Assembly: GCF_050937815.1 (NCBI RefSeq)
Contig: NZ_JACDIJ010000002.1
Coordinates: forward strand, 186,001 to 250,000
DNA length: 64,000 nt
Direction: 5' to 3'
Source: Treponema_C sp050937815
GTDB lineage: Bacteria; Spirochaetota; Spirochaetia; Treponematales; Treponemataceae
Positions 39,125-47,560 of the stretch are shown here, in pieces. The first letter of the stretch is position 1; each line of letters starts with the position of its first letter. The notes under the pieces were generated by a model. It saw nothing but the letters and a program-made list of their open reading frames with translations. It was not told where the DNA came from and did no database searches. The translations under genes and the position numbers were made by a program.

Positions 39125-40867
39125 ATGCCTAAAATAGACGTAAACGAAAAACTGTTTTTTAACTTGCTCGGTGAAACCTTCCCCTATGATATATTGGAAG
39201 ACCGTTTAACCTGCGCTAAGGCCGAATTGGACGAAAAACCCGATTCCGCAGCGCCCGAAAACGAGCGGATAATAAAAATCGAATTGAACGATACGAACCG
39301 CCCCGACCTGTGGTCCACGGCAGGTCTTGCCCGCCAGCTTAAACTGCATAAAAACGTACAGGCCGTTCAGCCTTCAAAGACCGGCTATACGCTGTACAAC
39401 GATTTTTTGTCTTTTGCAGGCAGCACAAAGGACTATGGAAACCGCGTCGTAAATGTCGACCCCGCCCTCAAAGATATCCGCCCCTTTATGACGGCCTTTG
39501 TCATATCGGGAAAACCGATAGACGAGCCCATGCTTTTGGACATCATTCAAACGCAGGAAAAACTCTGCTGGAACTTCGGCCGCAAGCGCCGCTCCATTTC
39601 TATGGGCGTATACCGCTACGCCCAAATCAAGTGGCCCGTTTCCTATCATGCAGTCGATCCGGATAACACAAGCTTTGTGCCGCTGGGCTTTGATAAGCCG
39701 ATGAGCTGCCGTCAAATCGTTACCGAGCATCCTAAGGGAAAAGAATACGGGCACATCATTGCCGATATGCCGAAATTCCCCCTTTTAAGCGATGCTTCGG
39801 GAAACACCCTGTCGATGGCGCCCATTATCAACAGTGCGGCTTTGGGAGCAGTGCAAGTCGGCGACAGCGATCTTTTGGTTGAAATGACCGGAACCGATAT
39901 GCCCTCTCTTTTGCTTGCAACGATGATTGTCGCCTGCGACTTTTTCGATGCCGGCTACAAAATTTTACCCTGTCTTATAAAGCACCCCTACGATACGGGC
40001 TTCGGAAAAGACATCGTAACGCCCCTGTATTTTCAAAGTTCAACTTCGGCTTCGGTTAAAGCGGCTCAAAAACTTTTGGGCGAAAACCTTTCGGCATCCG
40101 AAATGCTTGCAGCCCTTGCCCGCATGGGAGTTGAAGCGACCGAAAAAGACGGTATTATTACGATTATGCCGCCGCCTTACCGCAACGACTTTTTGCATGA
40201 AGTCGACGTTATAGAAGACATAATGCTGGGGCGCGAATTGCCCTCGTTTAAGCCCGAAAAACCCCGTGATTTTACCATCGGCCGCTTAACGCCGCTTACC
40301 CTTTTAAGCCGCAAAGCCAAAAGCTTAATGATAGGCTTGGGCTATCAGGAAATGATTTTTAACTATTTGGGCTCAAAACGCGACTATATCGAGCGCATGA
40401 ACATAGACGGAGCCGACGTTATAGAAGTATCGAACCCGATGAGCGAAAACTATCAGTTTGTGCGGCCCTCGATTATCCCCTCGCTTTTAAGCGCAGAAGC
40501 CGTTTCCGGCAATGCGGTGTATCCGCACAAGGTGTTTGAAATCGGAAAAACCGCCTTTTTATGCGATGAAGAAGTGACCGGAACAAGGACGCGCCAATAC
40601 TTGGGCTTTTTGACGGCCGCTTCCGATGCGAACTTTAACGGCGCGGCAAGCGAAACGGCTTCTCTTTTGTACTTTTTAAATCATGAATATACGGTTGAAG
40701 AAGCGTCCGACCCGCGCTTTATTCCCGGACGGCAAGCGCGCCTCATTGTAAAGGGTAAGCCCGTCGGTATTTTCGGAGAGCTTCATCCGGCGGTGCTTGA
40801 AAACTGGGATATCCGCGTTCCCTGTACTGCAGGAGAGCTTGACTTGGAAGCGCTCGGAACGCTCTAA
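39125..40867 (+). CDS. pheT: Phenylalanyl-tRNA synthetase beta subunit, archaeal/spirochaete type
   Basis: Charges tRNA-Phe together with PheS. 580 residues, much shorter than the ~800 of most bacterial PheT, because the N-terminal EMAP and C-terminal anticodon-like domains are absent; this is the type known from spirochaetes and archaea. Visible: NDTNRPDLWSTAGLARQLK, PPYRNDFLHEVDVIEDIMLG (B5 region), VSNPMSENYQFVRPSIIPSL and GELHPAVLENWDIRVP. GGAGGG lies before the ATG. pheS is not adjacent. Confidence 0.94.
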   Translation: MPKIDVNEKLFFNLLGETFPYDILEDRLTCAKAELDEKPDSAAPENERIIKIELNDTNRPDLWSTAGLARQLKLHKNVQAVQPSKTGYTLYNDFLSFAGSTKDYGNRVVNVDPALKDIRPFMTAFVISGKPIDEPMLLDIIQTQEKLCWNFGRKRRSISMGVYRYAQIKWPVSYHAVDPDNTSFVPLGFDKPMSCRQIVTEHPKGKEYGHIIADMPKFPLLSDASGNTLSMAPIINSAALGAVQVGDSDLLVEMTGTDMPSLLLATMIVACDFFDAGYKILPCLIKHPYDTGFGKDIVTPLYFQSSTSASVKAAQKLLGENLSASEMLAALARMGVEATEKDGIITIMPPPYRNDFLHEVDVIEDIMLGRELPSFKPEKPRDFTIGRLTPLTLLSRKAKSLMIGLGYQEMIFNYLGSKRDYIERMNIDGADVIEVSNPMSENYQFVRPSIIPSLLSAEAVSGNAVYPHKVFEIGKTAFLCDEEVTGTRTRQYLGFLTAASDANFNGAASETASLLYFLNHEYTVEEASDPRFIPGRQARLIVKGKPVGIFGELHPAVLENWDIRVPCTAGELDLEALGTL

Positions 40868-42054
40868 AAACGGCGGGAGCCTATAATCCGCGCAATCTCG
40901 GCGAGGCGCTCGTAAGCATAGGGAAAAAATGCCTTATATGAAGCGCAAAAGCGGTTTTTTTCCAAGGGCTTATCGGTAAAGGTATCCCTGTCCCTCCTGC
41001 AGCCGCCCCTGCACAGGGGATACCAGTTACAAGTTTTACATTCTTCGTCCGTGTGCAGGGATTTTTCTATAAAGCCGATTTTTTCGCGCGCCTTTGCAAT
41101 ATCTTCAAAGCCGGCGGTATGAATATTGCCTAATTTATAGGAATCGAGGACGTAAAAATCGCAGGGAAAAACGCTTCCGTCCGCTTCGATTACATGCTGA
41201 AAAGTGCAGCGCCCGAGCATTCCGCACGATTCGGGCGGGCGGCCTAAAAGCATTAAAACGAGGTTGTCAAAATAGCGTACCGAAACCGGTTTTTCGCGCT
41301 TAAAACTGCGGTACCACAGGTCAAAAAGCGTTTTAAGAAAATCCCCGTACACTTCGGGCGTAAGCGACCATTTGTGCGCGGGGCTTTTTTCCCCTATCGG
41401 ATCCAAGCAGGGAATGTACTGCTGGTACATAAAATTATTGCGTAAATAAAATTCATATACCTCTTTTATATTTTTTGCAAGCGTGGCGCTTACTACCGTT
41501 AAAATATTGTATTCGACGCGGTGATTGTCAAAAAGGCGGGCGGTGTGCAGCACCTTGTTAAAGGTTCCCTCAACAGCCGAGTCGCCCTGCTGCCCGTTTA
41601 AGCTCTTGTGTGTCCTCTTTCCGCCGGCATGTATTTTGCGTAAAGAATCGTGGATGCGTTTGTTGCCGTCCATCGAAAGGCCGATTAAAAAGCCCTCTTC
41701 GGCAAAAAAAGCCGCCCATTCCTTATCGATGACAATACCGTTTGTCTGAAGCGCGAATTGTACGGGAATGTTATAAGTGTTGTATGAGCGTACCGCATCG
41801 CAAAAAAAACGGAAAAAATCCAAACCCCGTAAAGTCGGTTCTCCTCCCTGAAAGGCGAAGGTACATGCCGGGTGTGTTCCGTCAAGCGCTTTTTGAATAA
41901 GATGTTCCGCCGTCTTTTCGGTCATAATACCGAATGATTTTTGCGAGCGGTTTTCCATTTCGTCGCAGTAAAAGCAATAGGTACAGTTCATATTGCATGC
42001 GCCTGAAACGGGTTTTATCAATAATTGTAGCGGATGTTTTTCAGCCGAATTCAT
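40864..42054 (-). CDS. Radical SAM enzyme, anaerobic sulfatase-maturase-like (SPASM)
   Basis: Radical SAM motif CNMNCTYCFYCDEME (C-x3-C-x2-C) near residue 25, FAFQGGEPTLRG, LQTNG, and a C-terminal SPASM region with cysteines (CGMLGRCTF; VFPCDFY; CKTCNWYPLCRGGCRRD). Such enzymes turn Cys or Ser of a sulfatase into formylglycine, or modify peptides. No sulfatase or peptide substrate is in the window. The start is uncertain: ATG 42054 fits the family, while ATG 42093 lies eight bases from a TATAGC on the same strand. Its 3' end overlaps pheT by four bases, convergent. Confidence 0.83.
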   Translation of the reverse strand: MNSAEKHPLQLLIKPVSGACNMNCTYCFYCDEMENRSQKSFGIMTEKTAEHLIQKALDGTHPACTFAFQGGEPTLRGLDFFRFFCDAVRSYNTYNIPVQFALQTNGIVIDKEWAAFFAEEGFLIGLSMDGNKRIHDSLRKIHAGGKRTHKSLNGQQGDSAVEGTFNKVLHTARLFDNHRVEYNILTVVSATLAKNIKEVYEFYLRNNFMYQQYIPCLDPIGEKSPAHKWSLTPEVYGDFLKTLFDLWYRSFKREKPVSVRYFDNLVLMLLGRPPESCGMLGRCTFQHVIEADGSVFPCDFYVLDSYKLGNIHTAGFEDIAKAREKIGFIEKSLHTDEECKTCNWYPLCRGGCRRDRDTFTDKPLEKNRFCASYKAFFPYAYERLAEIARIIGSRRF

Positions 42055-42079
42055 AAATCGTATTTTATTCCTGTTTCTA

Positions 42080-42109
42080 TTGTACCCTATCATAAAAATG
42101 CGCTATACT
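42080..42109 (+). promoter_or_regulatory. Promoter of the TrmH-like gene (leaderless type)
   Basis: TTGTAC (42080-42085), 18 bp, TATACT (42104-42109), seven bases before ATG 42117. The overlapping TATAGC on the other strand (42102-42107) could serve the divergent radical SAM gene. Confidence 0.65.
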
Positions 42110-42116
42110 CAACAAT

Positions 42117-42893
42117 ATGAAAAATAAACAACGGGAAGAATTGGCGGTTTGCGGTTATGCGGCGGTCCGCGCCCTGGCCGAATTAAATCCGCAAAAAATA
42201 AAGCGTTTTTACTACACGGCAGAGCGCGCTGCCGCTTTCGGCTTTTTATGCAAAAAACTTGCGGAACGCAAAGCGCCCTATAATCAGGTAAAGGACGCTT
42301 GCGAACTGGAAAAACTTTCGGGTTCGATTCATCATCAAGGCCTTACGGCAATGATAGAGCCGCCCGCATTTTTGCCGGTAAGTCCTGCGGAACTTCGCGA
42401 ATGGGCACAAAACCGTGAACGGATTTTAATTTTCGATAATATAGCCAATGCGCAAAATGCGGGAGCCATTATACGGTCGGCCGCTTTTTTCGGCATCCGG
42501 CACATCGTTATGACGGCCGAACAGGCGCCTTCTCTTATAACGACAAGCGCCTACCGCAACGCTCAGGGCGGCATGGAATCCATACTTTTGTACACGGTGC
42601 GTTCTTTGCCCGCTCTTTTGCGCGATATGGACGGAAAAATACTGCGCTTGGCCGCCGATGCGGGAGGAAAGCTTTCCGTTCGGGATTTACGCATGCATGG
42701 ACAAAAAGCGCTCGCCGTAATTTTAGGCAACGAAGAACACGGGATATCGGAAAGCATAAAACGCCTCTGCGATTACACGGTGAGTATTCCCGGAGCGCAA
42801 AGTGCAAAGGGGGGACGGGTTTTGGACAGCCTGAACGTCGCCCAAGCCGCCGCCGTTATTTTATATGAAATGTCAGCGGTAAATGCGCCGTAA
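42117..42893 (+). CDS. TrmH/SpoU-family RNA 2'-O-methyltransferase
   Basis: Methylates ribose in tRNA or rRNA with SAM. Knotted SPOUT core: DNIANAQNAGAIIRSAAFFG (motif 1), VILGNEEHGISESIKRLCD (motif 2) and VSIPGAQ...DSLNVAQAAAVILYE (motif 3). The ~100-residue N-terminus resembles an RNA-binding domain. 258 residues. The exact target is not readable. The 3' end overlaps the convergent epimerase gene by 38 bases. Confidence 0.88.
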   Translation: MKNKQREELAVCGYAAVRALAELNPQKIKRFYYTAERAAAFGFLCKKLAERKAPYNQVKDACELEKLSGSIHHQGLTAMIEPPAFLPVSPAELREWAQNRERILIFDNIANAQNAGAIIRSAAFFGIRHIVMTAEQAPSLITTSAYRNAQGGMESILLYTVRSLPALLRDMDGKILRLAADAGGKLSVRDLRMHGQKALAVILGNEEHGISESIKRLCDYTVSIPGAQSAKGGRVLDSLNVAQAAAVILYEMSAVNAP

Positions 42894-43827
42894 AGGTGTT
42901 TCCCGCTTCCAAACGCAAGAGGTTTTGCTTTGTTTCCCATTCGCTTTCGGCGCTTTCAAAGTCGGGCAGGCTGTACCATGGCTCTATACAGATAAACTCA
43001 AGCTTTTCGGTTGCGGCGCTCCACAACAAAAGGTAGGGAATGTCTTTTATGCCGACTTCCACCGCTTGTAATGCGGGGCCTAAAGACTGCGGCAGGGACT
43101 GCGCCGGCGAGCCGTATCCTTCCTTCGTTCCGGTTTGCCGAGGCTCTTTTTCCCGCAAAGTGATTGACCCGGCGTTTAAACCGCACAGGCATATTGTGCT
43201 GCCCCGAAACAAGTCGTCGGCCAAGCCGATTGAACTTTTTTTGTGCATAAAGGAGTTCTTTTTGCCTGAGGGAAGGCCGTTTTTCGTTAAATCGATTAAA
43301 TCGGGGCTTTGGGCCGTATCGAATACCAGTTCATAGTCGGCGGCGGTTTTGACCTTGCCTGCCGCATTTTTTTCCTGTGCAAAAGGGCATATAAAGCCCG
43401 GATGAAACCCGAGTCCGAAAAACATCGGCTCGGTTCCCGTATTTCTAACTTCAACGGTATGAGTAAGTTTCGGCCCTTCAAGCTTAAAGGTTTGTACGAG
43501 GCGAAAATCATAAGGAAAGAGTTTGAGCGTGTCGGAAGAGCTTGACGCTTCAAAGCTTAAAGTATCGGCGTTTTCGGCTATACAGCGGTGTTCGGTTTGA
43601 CCGATAAAGCCGTGGATTCCCGCGTCGAAGGTTTTTCCTTTATGAGTAAACAGGCCGTTTTTTATCCTGCCCGACCAGGGGAACAAAAGGGGCGCATGAG
43701 AGTTCCACACCCCCTCTTTTCCCGGCCATAAAATATCGGTACCGCTGCGCAGTTTTATTGCCGTAAGTTCCGCACCGAGGCTGTCTATGGTTATATCAAG
43801 GTAATCATTGCAAAGCGTTTTTTTCAT
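42856..43827 (-). CDS. Aldose-1-epimerase-like protein
   Basis: Galactose-mutarotase-fold enzyme, likely interconverting alpha and beta anomers of a hexose or sugar phosphate. Visible: LGAELTAIKLRSGTDILWPG, APLLFPWSGRIKNG, GIHGFIGQTEH (His), GLGFHPGFICPF (His) and a C-terminal ICIEPWYSLPDFE. 323 residues. ATG 43827 has no Shine-Dalgarno; an extended -10 (TGC-TATTAT, 43834-43839) ends six bases before it. Confidence 0.85.
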   Translation of the reverse strand: MKKTLCNDYLDITIDSLGAELTAIKLRSGTDILWPGKEGVWNSHAPLLFPWSGRIKNGLFTHKGKTFDAGIHGFIGQTEHRCIAENADTLSFEASSSSDTLKLFPYDFRLVQTFKLEGPKLTHTVEVRNTGTEPMFFGLGFHPGFICPFAQEKNAAGKVKTAADYELVFDTAQSPDLIDLTKNGLPSGKKNSFMHKKSSIGLADDLFRGSTICLCGLNAGSITLREKEPRQTGTKEGYGSPAQSLPQSLGPALQAVEVGIKDIPYLLLWSAATEKLEFICIEPWYSLPDFESAESEWETKQNLLRLEAGNTFTAHLPLTFHIK

Positions 43828-43833
43828 ATCCTG

Positions 43834-43839
43834 ATAATA
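43834..43839 (-). promoter_or_regulatory. Extended -10 of the epimerase-like gene (leaderless type)
   Basis: TATTAT on the minus strand, preceded by TGC, six bases from ATG 43827. No good -35. Confidence 0.5.
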
Positions 43840-43906
43840 GCATAAAAAAAGATTTTTGATGAGTACCCGGCCGGTTGAAAAAAACGAAAAATCAAGAAAA
43901 AAGTCC

Positions 43907-43935
43907 TTGACATAAGTTAAGTACTCCTATATAAT
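43907..43935 (+). promoter_or_regulatory. Consensus promoter of the initiator tRNA
   Basis: TTGACA (43907-43912), 17 bp, TATAAT (43930-43935): a perfect sigma-70 consensus, with the tRNA starting 13 bases after it. Confidence 0.9.
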
Positions 43936-43947
43936 AACCGGACACGA

Positions 43948-44020
43948 CGCAGGATAGAGCAGCTGGCAGCTCGTCGGGCTCATAACCCGGAGGTCGTAGG
44001 TTCAAGTCCTACTCCTGCTA
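43948..44020 (+). tRNA. Initiator tRNA-Met (CAU)
   Basis: Folds as a 73-nt tRNA without encoded CCA. Anticodon CAT at 43981-43983. The first base C is unpaired against T at position 72, and the anticodon stem has the three consecutive G-C pairs (GGG/CCC) that mark initiator tRNAs. T-loop TTCAAGT with stem GTAGG/CCTAC. Confidence 0.95.
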
Positions 44021-44023
44021 ACG

Positions 44024-44055
44024 GCCGGTACGGTTTTCCGTATCGGCTTTTTTTT
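44024..44055 (+). terminator. Terminator of the tRNA gene
   Basis: GCCGGTACGG (44024-44033), TTTT loop, CCGTATCGGC (44038-44047), then eight T's. A complete intrinsic terminator. Confidence 0.9.
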
Positions 44056-44061
44056 ATTCTA

Positions 44062-44098
44062 TTGACTTCTTTTATATTGTCGACTATAATCGACAATA
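44062..44098 (+). promoter_or_regulatory. Promoter and operator of the AAA-ATPase operon
   Basis: TTGACT (44062-44067), 17 bp, TATAAT (44085-44090). TATTGTCG (44075-44082) and CGACAATA (44091-44098) form a perfect inverted repeat with the -10 in the centre, a strong candidate for a repressor site. Confidence 0.75.
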
Positions 44099-44145
44099 TG
44101 AGCAGGTTTTTGTCTTTTATATCCGACAGGAGCAAGGGCGTATGA
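44098..44145 (+). CDS. 15-codon leaderless upstream ORF coupled to the AAA-ATPase
   Basis: ATG 44098 lies seven bases after the -10, so it should be at or next to the 5' end of the mRNA. It encodes MSRFLSFISDRSKGV, and its TGA overlaps the ATPase ATG as ATGA. A Shine-Dalgarno for the ATPase (AGGAG, 44128-44132) lies inside it. It could couple translation or act as a leader peptide. Too short to score as a gene on its own; the promoter and the overlap are the evidence. Confidence 0.5.
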   Translation: MSRFLSFISDRSKGV

Positions 44146-45401
44146 AACGTGAATTGTTAAAAACCGTTATTTACGATCAGCGCAATGTAATAAAAAACTT
44201 CCAAATTGTTGACCGCGAATATGCCTTCAATATGAACGCCAATTATGTTTTGATCGGATTACGGCGTGCGGGGAAGTCGACATTGCTGTATAAAATCGTT
44301 CAGGATTTAATTGCGACCGGAACCGATTGGAATCAAATTATTTACATTAATTTTGAAGATGAGCGTCTGGCCGAATTTTCTTTGGAAGATTTTAATGATA
44401 TTCTTTCCGTACAAGCGGAAATGAGCGATAAGCGTGGTTGGTTCTTTTTAGATGAGGTTCAAAATATTGACGGCTGGGAAAAGTTTGCGCGGCGCATGGC
44501 GGATTCAAAAGAACATATATTCATTACCGGAAGCAATGCAAAAATGCTTTCGCAGGAAATTGAAAGCCGCTTGGGAGGACGATACCGTACTCAATATGTA
44601 ACTCCTTATAATTTCAGAGAATTTCTTACCGCTAAAAATATTGATTTTTCAGAAAAGGCTATACTCGGAACAAAAGACAGGGGGAAAATCAAAAGAGCAT
44701 TTAAAACCTATTTTTACTTCGGCGGTTTTCCCGAAAGCATTCAATATGAAGATAAGCGGGAATATGTTTCAAGCATATATCAAAAGGTATTGCTCGGAGA
44801 TATAGCTGCAAGAAACGGAATAAGAAATACAAACGGATTGCGGCTTTTAATAAAAAAAATTGCGGAATCCGTTAAGGATGAAGTTTCATATTCAAAATTG
44901 CATAATATTCTTAAAACCGTAGGCGTAAGCATCAGTAAGGATGCGGTTATCGATTATGTCGGTTATGCGCAGCAATCATATTTGATTTTTGCAATTAGAA
45001 ATTATTATTCCAAATTTGTCGATAAAGAAACAACGCCCAAATACTATTTCAGCGACAACGGTCTTTTGAACCTGTTTTTGGATAAGGCGGAAGCCCGGTT
45101 GCTTGAAAATCTGGTGGCAATTAATTTACGGAATAGGTATAAAGACAAGGTTTATTATCTTAAAAGTCAAAATCTGGATATCGACTTTTTTGTAGAAAAA
45201 ACCGGGGAAGTTATACAAGCGGCCTATTCCGTTTCCGACATTTCCTATAACCGAGAAACAAAGGCCCTCGTTCAGGCAGCGAACAGCGTCAAAAAAGCAA
45301 AAAAATTCTTTATTATCACGTATGACGAAGAAAAAGAATTAAACATCGGCGGTATAAAAATCACGGTCATTCCGGTTTGGAAATGGCTGCTTAAAAACTA
45401 A
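44142..45401 (+). CDS. AAA-family ATPase with DUF4143 domain
   Basis: 419 residues. AAA_14 domain: Walker A LIGLRRAGKSTLL near residue 37 and Walker B GWFFLDEVQ near residue 100; sensor-like FITGSNAKMLSQEIESRLGGR; YNFREFL. C-terminal DUF4143 (YYFSDNGLLNLFL; SQNLDIDFFVEKTGEVIQA), which resembles a PD-(D/E)XK fold. The family is widespread and lacks a firm role; some members are linked to defence. It is followed by an Abi_2 gene. Confidence 0.85.
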   Translation: MKRELLKTVIYDQRNVIKNFQIVDREYAFNMNANYVLIGLRRAGKSTLLYKIVQDLIATGTDWNQIIYINFEDERLAEFSLEDFNDILSVQAEMSDKRGWFFLDEVQNIDGWEKFARRMADSKEHIFITGSNAKMLSQEIESRLGGRYRTQYVTPYNFREFLTAKNIDFSEKAILGTKDRGKIKRAFKTYFYFGGFPESIQYEDKREYVSSIYQKVLLGDIAARNGIRNTNGLRLLIKKIAESVKDEVSYSKLHNILKTVGVSISKDAVIDYVGYAQQSYLIFAIRNYYSKFVDKETTPKYYFSDNGLLNLFLDKAEARLLENLVAINLRNRYKDKVYYLKSQNLDIDFFVEKTGEVIQAAYSVSDISYNRETKALVQAANSVKKAKKFFIITYDEEKELNIGGIKITVIPVWKWLLKN

Positions 45402-45471
45402 ACCGGAAATAATATTTGCCGCAACTTCCTTATTTATAGATTAAATAAAAAAAATATAATAAACTTATAAT

Positions 45472-46455
45472 ATGCAAAAGAAAAAACTCAGTATTCAAGA
45501 GCAAGTCGACCACATGAAATCAAATGGAATTCCTTTTAAAATTTCCACTGAAGATGAAGCAAAAGAATTCCTTTCAAATCATTCATATTATTTTAAAATA
45601 AAAGCCTATGCAAAATGTTTCCGAAAATATATTAATAATAAGCATAACAAATACGGACAATATATTTCATTGGATTTCAATCAACTTTTAGTTCTATCTA
45701 AAATTGATATGATATTCAGGGCGGCTCTTTTAGATATAACACTGGAGATTGAACATTCGTTAAAAGTATATCTGAATAAAAATATTTCAGAGAATGATTT
45801 AGAAGACGGATATGGACTGACAACAGAATTCCTGACAAAACATAGCAATCTGCAGCAAAAAATTAATAATATTTTACAATATCCTGATTCAAATACATAT
45901 ACTTATGATATGGTTAAGAAGTATCAAAAGGCTTTTTCATCATGGAATCTTGTGGAAATTCTCACATTTGGAGATTTAATTTCATTTTATGAATTCTATG
46001 CTGAAAAATATAAAATTAGAACTAAGTTTGAAAAGCTTTTAAAACCTGTTAAATTTGTAAGAAATGCGGCTGCGCATAATAATTGTATGTTGAATCAACT
46101 GAACTCACAAGTGTTAGAAATCAAACCGTCTAAGAAAATACGGAATTATATTACAACTTATATTCCTTCAATCAGTCAAAGACAGCTGAAAAAATATTTA
46201 ACCGTTCCCGTTTTACATGATTTTGCGGCTTGTATTTTTTCTTTTCTTTATATAGTAAAAAGCAATAATGCGTACCAAAGAGCAGTTATTACTTTAAATC
46301 AACTATTTGATAAAATAGAACAATCAAAAGATCTGTACAATAAAGAACTGAATATAATAAGCGGATTGACCTTTATACAAAACATAATTATTTTTTTAGA
46401 GAAACAAATTGTAATAATTTTCAACCGTAAAACTCTTGTTTTTTTTGTAAGATAA
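45472..46455 (+). CDS. Abi_2 (AbiD/AbiF-like) abortive-infection protein
   Basis: 327 residues. Abi_2 marks: SIQEQVDHMKSNGIPF, FLSNHSYYFKIKAYAKCFRK, FRAALLDITLEIEHSLKVYL and the HEPN catalytic R-x4-H motif RNAAAHNN near residue 197. Predicted RNase that stops growth on phage infection. A TATAAT (45455-45460) lies 11 bases before the ATG and no Shine-Dalgarno is visible. Codon use is much more AT-rich than in prmC next door. Confidence 0.82.
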   Translation: MQKKKLSIQEQVDHMKSNGIPFKISTEDEAKEFLSNHSYYFKIKAYAKCFRKYINNKHNKYGQYISLDFNQLLVLSKIDMIFRAALLDITLEIEHSLKVYLNKNISENDLEDGYGLTTEFLTKHSNLQQKINNILQYPDSNTYTYDMVKKYQKAFSSWNLVEILTFGDLISFYEFYAEKYKIRTKFEKLLKPVKFVRNAAAHNNCMLNQLNSQVLEIKPSKKIRNYITTYIPSISQRQLKKYLTVPVLHDFAACIFSFLYIVKSNNAYQRAVITLNQLFDKIEQSKDLYNKELNIISGLTFIQNIIIFLEKQIVIIFNRKTLVFFVR

Positions 46456-46493
46456 TATATAATATTACTGTAGACCAAAAATCAACAGATTTT

Positions 46494-46530
46494 ACACTCC
46501 CGGATGCCTGCATTTGGGAGTGTTTTTTAT
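46494..46530 (+). terminator. Terminator of the Abi_2 gene
   Basis: ACACTCCC (46494-46501) pairs with GGGAGTGT (46516-46523), followed by a T-run. Confidence 0.8.
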
Positions 46531-46555
46531 TCCCCTTTTTTATTATATTTAATGT

Positions 46556-47560
46556 ATGACCCTACGTGAAGCGCGGAAAGAGGCGGTGCGGCTTCTTTCG
46601 TCCGCCGATTTTTCAAAACAAGTATCGCCTACTGCGGCATTGGACGCCGACTGCATATTATGCGATCTTTTGCACACAAACCGCAGTTTTCTTTTAGCAC
46701 ACGACGACAAAACGCTTTCTCCTTCAAAACAAAAAGCATTTTTTAAACGAATCGCTCAAAGGGGGGACGGTCTTCCTGTCGCCTATATTACCGGTCATAA
46801 AGAATTTTTCGGCTTTGATTTTTGCGTGTCGCCTGCGGTTTTGATTCCCAAGCCCGACACCGAACTGCTTGTTGAGCTCGCCCTTGACGAAATTAAAACA
46901 CGCGCCGCATACCTACAAAAAAGCGGAAAGGCAGCGGCCTGCACTGAAAAATCAAAACCGGGCGCCGAAGCCTCGCAGCCCTATGACGGCTCCCGGCTGT
47001 ATATAGCCGATGTGTGTACGGGGTCGGGCTGTGTTATTTTGGCGCTTCTTAAAACGCTTGAAGAAAACCGCTCCGGCCTATTTAAAAACATTCGCCTTAT
47101 TTCCCGCGCATCCGATATTTCCGAAACCGCCCTTTTTCTTGCACGAAAAAATGCGGCGCGTTTATTGAACCGTTCCGAAATAGAAAAACCGCGTTTTTTT
47201 TGCGCGGACTTACTCGCTTTCGGCCCTCCGGCCGGCAGGGTAAGCGAAAGCCGCTATGATATAATTGTGAGCAATCCGCCCTATGTCCCCTCCGGGGTTG
47301 CAGCCGAACTTTTAAAAGACGGGAGAAACGAACCGCTTTTAGCCTTGGACGGGGGAAAGGACGGTACGGACATAATACGGCGTCTTATAACGCAAGCCCG
47401 GCACGCTTTAAAAGAAGGCGGCGTTTTACTGCTTGAAACGGGCGAATACAACGCTGCCGACACACGGGATGCGCTGACAAAGGCCGGTTTTAGCGATATA
47501 ATAACATTTAAAGATTTATCGGGATTACCGCGCGTAACAAGGGCTCGAAAAATAATATGA
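46556..47560 (+). CDS. prmC: Release-factor glutamine methyltransferase
   Basis: Methylates the GGQ glutamine of RF1/RF2 with SAM. N-terminal helical domain, then YITGHKEFFGFDFCVSPAVL, PKPDTELLVE, the SAM site DVCTGSGCVILALLK and the catalytic SNPPYVPSG. 334 residues, longer than usual because of a ~25-residue insert after ALDEIKTRA. A TATATT (46544-46549) lies six bases before the ATG without a Shine-Dalgarno. It overlaps the next gene by ATGA. Confidence 0.93.
   Translation: MTLREARKEAVRLLSSADFSKQVSPTAALDADCILCDLLHTNRSFLLAHDDKTLSPSKQKAFFKRIAQRGDGLPVAYITGHKEFFGFDFCVSPAVLIPKPDTELLVELALDEIKTRAAYLQKSGKAAACTEKSKPGAEASQPYDGSRLYIADVCTGSGCVILALLKTLEENRSGLFKNIRLISRASDISETALFLARKNAARLLNRSEIEKPRFFCADLLAFGPPAGRVSESRYDIIVSNPPYVPSGVAAELLKDGRNEPLLALDGGKDGTDIIRRLITQARHALKEGGVLLLETGEYNAADTRDALTKAGFSDIITFKDLSGLPRVTRARKII

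Noticed and set aside
43948..44055. tRNA-associated attachment site for a mobile element carrying the AAA/Abi_2 genes
   Set aside because: No repeat of the tRNA 3' end was found downstream, no integrase is present, and the tRNA is followed directly by its own terminator.
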